Below are positions 61,352-64,000 of a stretch of 64,000 nucleotides of DNA, piece after piece. The stretch comes from Limnohabitans parvus II-B4 (GTDB taxonomy: Bacteria > Pseudomonadota > Gammaproteobacteria > Burkholderiales > Burkholderiaceae_C). The position numbers were made by a program, and so were the translations under genes. The first letter of the stretch is position 1; every line of letters starts with the position of its first letter. A model generated the notes under the pieces. That model saw nothing but the letters and a program-made list of their open reading frames with translations, searched no databases and was not told the DNA's origin. The DNA is taken from contig NZ_NESN01000001.1 of assembly GCF_003063455.1 (NCBI RefSeq), positions 806,001 through 870,000 of the forward strand. Reading direction: 5' to 3'.

Positions 61352-62269
61352 ATGCCAGTTTACAGTATGACCGGGTACGCCAGCGTGCAGCACAGCCCGC
61401 TGCCCACCGACGGCGAGGCCCCTGCCAGCACAGGCCCCACAGCAAGATTGGGCCTGGAAATCCGCTCGGTCAACAGCCGCTTTCTGGACCTGTCGTTTCG
61501 CCTGCCCGAAGAGCTGCGCCAGCTCGAACCGGGCCTGCGCGAACTGATCACCCGCCAGATCAAACGAGGCAAAGTCGAAGTTCGCGCCAGCCAGGATGCC
61601 GGTGACGGTGCCGCCCTGCAGGCCCCTAACCACCAGGCTCTGCAAAAAATTGCAAGCCTGCAAGAGAAGATTCAAGACTGGTTGCCCGGCGCCCGCGCCT
61701 TGAGCGTGGCCGACGTGCTGCGCATGACGGCCGGCAGCTCAAGCCAAGCAGCGCCCGACGAAGCCGCCTGGATGCAGCTGGCTGCGCAAGCGGTAGATGC
61801 ACTGCGCGAAGCCCGCGCCCGCGAAGGTGCCCGCCTGACCGAGATGCTGCAAGGCCACATCACCCAATTGCGCAGCTTGGCCGATCTGGCCGTGCCACTG
61901 GTGCCACAACTCGTCGAACAGCAGCGCCAGCGCTTTCTGGAGCGCTGGAAAGACGCCATGGCCCTGGCCGACGGCAGCCACCTGCCCGAAGCCGCGCAAG
62001 ACCGCGCCCTGACCGAAGCCACAGCCTTTGCCATCCGCATCGACGTGGCCGAAGAACTGACCCGCCTGCGCTCACACTTGGACGAACTCTCCCGCCTGCT
62101 GACCCAAGGCGGCGACATTGGCAAGCGCTTGGACTTTTTGATTCAGGAGCTGCACCGCGAAGCCAACACGCTGGGCTCCAAATCGGCCGTGCTGGAGATG
62201 ACCCGCATCTCGGTGGACATGAAGGTGCTGATCGAACAAATGCGCGAACAAGTTCAGAACATCGAATAA
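61352..62269 (+). CDS. yicC: YicC-family endoribonuclease
   Basis: 305 aa. Starts [11 protein letters not shown], the YicC signature, then [20 protein letters not shown]; ends with [21 protein letters not shown], the conserved C-terminal active-site region (DUF1732). Endoribonuclease involved in sRNA decay in E. coli. gmk follows 11 bp later. Confidence 0.95.
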   Translation: MPVYSMTGYASVQHSPLPTDGEAPASTGPTARLGLEIRSVNSRFLDLSFRLPEELRQLEPGLRELITRQIKRGKVEVRASQDAGDGAALQAPNHQALQKIASLQEKIQDWLPGARALSVADVLRMTAGSSSQAAPDEAAWMQLAAQAVDALREARAREGARLTEMLQGHITQLRSLADLAVPLVPQLVEQQRQRFLERWKDAMALADGSHLPEAAQDRALTEATAFAIRIDVAEELTRLRSHLDELSRLLTQGGDIGKRLDFLIQELHREANTLGSKSAVLEMTRISVDMKVLIEQMREQVQNIE

Positions 62270-62280
62270 AGAACCTCAGC

Positions 62281-62901
62281 ATGGATTACCCAGGAAACCT
62301 CTTTGTCGTGGCCGCCCCCAGCGGGGCCGGTAAATCCAGCTTGGTCAAGGCCTTGATGGAACTGGACTCACGCGTTCAGCCCACGGTCTCGCACACCACC
62401 CGCCCCCCGCGTGGACAGGAAAAGCATGGCCGGGAGTACTTTTTCGCGTCCGTTCAGGAATTTGACGCCATGGTGCTGGGTGATGCGTTTGTCGAGTGGG
62501 CCCATGTACACGGCCAGCGCTACGGCACCTCCAAGAAAATGATCGAAGACCGCATGGCCCAAGGGGCCGATGTGGTTTTGGAAATCGATTACCAAGGGGC
62601 CTTGCAGATCAAAAAGATGTACGCCAACGCGGTACTGATCTTCATCTTGCCCCCCAGCTGGGAAGAATTGCGCTCGCGTCTGGAGCGTCGAGGGGAAGAC
62701 TCCCCCGAAATCATCGAGCTGCGCCTGCAAAACGCCGCCGTCGAGATGGCCCAGGCCCAAGAATTCGACTTCGTTATAATCAACGAAGTATTTGATCGTG
62801 CCCTGTTTGACCTCAAAGCGGTTGTTCACGCCCAGCGGCTCAAGTACCACGTCCAGCGCCGTGCCCGGCCTGACACCTTCCAAGCGCTCAAAATGGCTTG
62901 A
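62281..62901 (+). CDS. gmk: Guanylate kinase
   Basis: Phosphorylates GMP to GDP. P-loop PSGAGKSS (residues ~11-18), [11 protein letters not shown] (GMP-binding) and the [12 protein letters not shown] region are typical. 206 aa, full length. Cotranscribed with yicC and rpoZ. Confidence 0.97.
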   Translation: MDYPGNLFVVAAPSGAGKSSLVKALMELDSRVQPTVSHTTRPPRGQEKHGREYFFASVQEFDAMVLGDAFVEWAHVHGQRYGTSKKMIEDRMAQGADVVLEIDYQGALQIKKMYANAVLIFILPPSWEELRSRLERRGEDSPEIIELRLQNAAVEMAQAQEFDFVIINEVFDRALFDLKAVVHAQRLKYHVQRRARPDTFQALKMA

Positions 62902-62932
62902 ATCACGCTCAGAAATTCTCAAGGAAAACATC

Positions 62933-63133
62933 ATGGCCCGCATCACTGTTGAAGATTGCCTGGAACAGATCCCGAACCGCTTTCAGCTGGTTTTGGCAGC
63001 CACCTACCGTGCCCGCATGCTGAGCCAAGGCCACACGGCCCGCATTGAAAGCAAAAACAAGCCAGGCGTGACCGCCTTGCGTGAAATTGCTGCAGGCAAA
63101 GTCGGCATCGAAATGCTCAAGCGGGTTGCCTGA
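62933..63133 (+). CDS. rpoZ: RNA polymerase omega subunit
   Basis: 66 aa, [20 protein letters not shown] and the ATYRARML segment are the omega signature. AAGGA lies before the ATG at 62933; the frame continues upstream through gmk in a different frame. Assists RNA polymerase assembly and ppGpp binding, next to spoT as usual. Confidence 0.97.
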   Translation: MARITVEDCLEQIPNRFQLVLAATYRARMLSQGHTARIESKNKPGVTALREIAAGKVGIEMLKRVA

Positions 63134-63168
63134 TCCGCAACCCACCCGGCAACTGCCGGGTCAGCCAA

Positions 63169-63193
63169 AGCCCCAGTGATGGGGCTTTTTTTT
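63169..63193 (+). terminator. Intrinsic terminator after rpoZ
   Basis: AGCCCC - AGTGAT - GGGGCT followed by seven T. A second hairpin ACCCGGC/GCCGGGT precedes it. Confidence 0.9.
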
Positions 63194-63236
63194 GCCCCAT
63201 GAAAAAGCCAACAAGCGCTTGCGTTACATTGATGTC

Positions 63237-64000
63237 ATGAGCACCGCCACGCCACCCTCTTCCAAAGCAGGTCACAGCCGCCCTAAGGCCGTGGCACCGG
63301 CTGCGGCCAATGCGGCAGCCGCCAGTTTTGCGGTGCTGGAGGCGCAAATCGGCTACCTGAACGATGCAGACACCGAGATGGTGCGCAAAGCCTACAAATT
63401 TGCCGACGAGGCCCATTTGGGCCAAATGCGCAAAAGTGGCGAGCCCTACATCACCCACCCCATTGCAGTGGCTGGTTTGTGCACCGAATGGAAGCTGGAC
63501 GCCCAAGCCCTGGCCGCCGCTTTGTTACACGACTCGATGGAAGACTGTGGTGTCACCAAGATCGAGTTGATCGAGCGCTTTGGCTCCCCGGTGGCCGAAC
63601 TGGTGGATGGCCTGACCAAGCTGGACAAGCTGGAGTTCAACACCCGGGAAGAAAACCAGGCCGAGTCGTTTCGCAAGATGCTGCTGGCCATGGCCCGCGA
63701 TGTGCGCGTCATCCTCATCAAGCTGGCCGACCGCACCCACAACATGCGCACCATGTCGGACATGCCGCGCAGCAAGTGGGGCCGCATCGCCTCTGAAACG
63801 CTTGAAATTTATGCCCCGATTGCCCACCGCCTGGGCTTGAACCAAATTTACCGCGAGCTGCAAGACCTGTCATTCAAGCACCTGCTGCCCTGGCGCTATG
63901 CCGTGCTGACCAAAGCGGTGTCACGGGCTCGCAACCGACGCCGTGACCTGATCCAAAAAGTGCAGGCCGATGTGGAAAGCGTCTTTGCCCAGGCCAAGAT
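63237..64000 (+). CDS. spoT: RelA/SpoT-family (p)ppGpp synthetase/hydrolase, 3'-truncated
   Basis: The ppGpp hydrolase HD domain is visible: YITHPIAVAG, ALLHDSMED (His98, Asp99) and ADRTHNMRT. An intact HD motif suggests the bifunctional SpoT/Rsh type. The N-terminal ~30 residues are Ala/Pro-rich. The ATG at 63237 was chosen; an ATG at 63199 upstream lies in another context. The synthetase, TGS and ACT domains fall outside the window. Confidence 0.93.
   Translation, partial: MSTATPPSSKAGHSRPKAVAPAAANAAAASFAVLEAQIGYLNDADTEMVRKAYKFADEAHLGQMRKSGEPYITHPIAVAGLCTEWKLDAQALAAALLHDSMEDCGVTKIELIERFGSPVAELVDGLTKLDKLEFNTREENQAESFRKMLLAMARDVRVILIKLADRTHNMRTMSDMPRSKWGRIASETLEIYAPIAHRLGLNQIYRELQDLSFKHLLPWRYAVLTKAVSRARNRRRDLIQKVQADVESVFAQAK

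Overview
The window comes from a betaproteobacterium, most likely Burkholderiales of the Comamonadaceae type. The chromosomal backbone is GC-rich. It carries ureE-ureF-ureG at the left edge and the run hemW-rdgB-rph / yicC-gmk-rpoZ-spoT at the right edge, an arrangement familiar from that family. No sequence comparison could be run, so this is a judgement from gene order and protein character.

Between these blocks lies one integrated element of about 54.6 kb (about 1917-56510). It sits at the 3' end of a tRNA-Ser(TGA) gene. The last 14 bases of the tRNA recur at 56497-56510, and a P4-type tyrosine integrase starts just inside the tRNA. Paired TGATGGTAT-type repeats with the same 12-bp period occur just inside both ends. 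A small relaxase, a MobC-like ribbon-helix-helix protein, an AlpA-type regulator and a coupling-protein-like ATPase suggest an integrative mobilizable element. I see no type IV secretion genes.

The cargo is largely anti-phage defence and DNA repair. (1) 5.6-10.0 kb: a complete type II CBASS operon (CD-NTase, E1/E2 Cap2, JAB Cap3, HNH-SAVED Cap5), with higher GC than its surroundings. (2) 11-15.6 kb: the ATPase, a ClpP-like protein and small unknown genes. (3) 15.8-19.3 kb: a WYL regulator, a macro-domain protein, a three-gene operon of unknowns and a secreted NPYG-repeat protein. (4) 19.4-38.1 kb: an 11-gene type 1-like BREX operon on the minus strand (brxB, brxC, pglX, pglZ, brxL). It has a Septu-like ATPase/HNH pair nested between pglX and pglZ, a coiled-coil NYN-nuclease gene at its head, and a UvrD-like helicase plus an unknown at its tail. 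(5) 38.3-48.7 kb: VRR-NUC, SRAP, umuDC under a perfect LexA box, DUF3293, several zinc-ribbon unknowns, and truncated copies of SRAP and of an alpha/beta hydrolase. (6) 48.8-51.9 kb: a MerR / VIT-VWA / small-protein operon. (7) 51.9-55.2 kb: a predicted ~335-nt RNA built of about a dozen consecutive hairpins and ending in an intrinsic terminator. It is followed by two small genes, a methylase-like/HsdS-like fusion and a SprT-like protease. This is the strongest candidate here for an undescribed system. (8) 55.4-56.5 kb: a decayed orphan CRISPR-like array with type I-E geometry and a duplicated spacer, then the right attachment site.

How the parts may work together: the integrase, relaxase and AlpA genes move the island. 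BREX, CBASS and the nested ATPase/HNH pair are expected to block or abort phage infection, and the WYL protein may regulate one of them. UmuDC, SRAP, VRR-NUC and SprT form a DNA-damage theme. Start codons were chosen from Shine-Dalgarno spacing and operon overlaps, and all functions are inferred from sequence alone.
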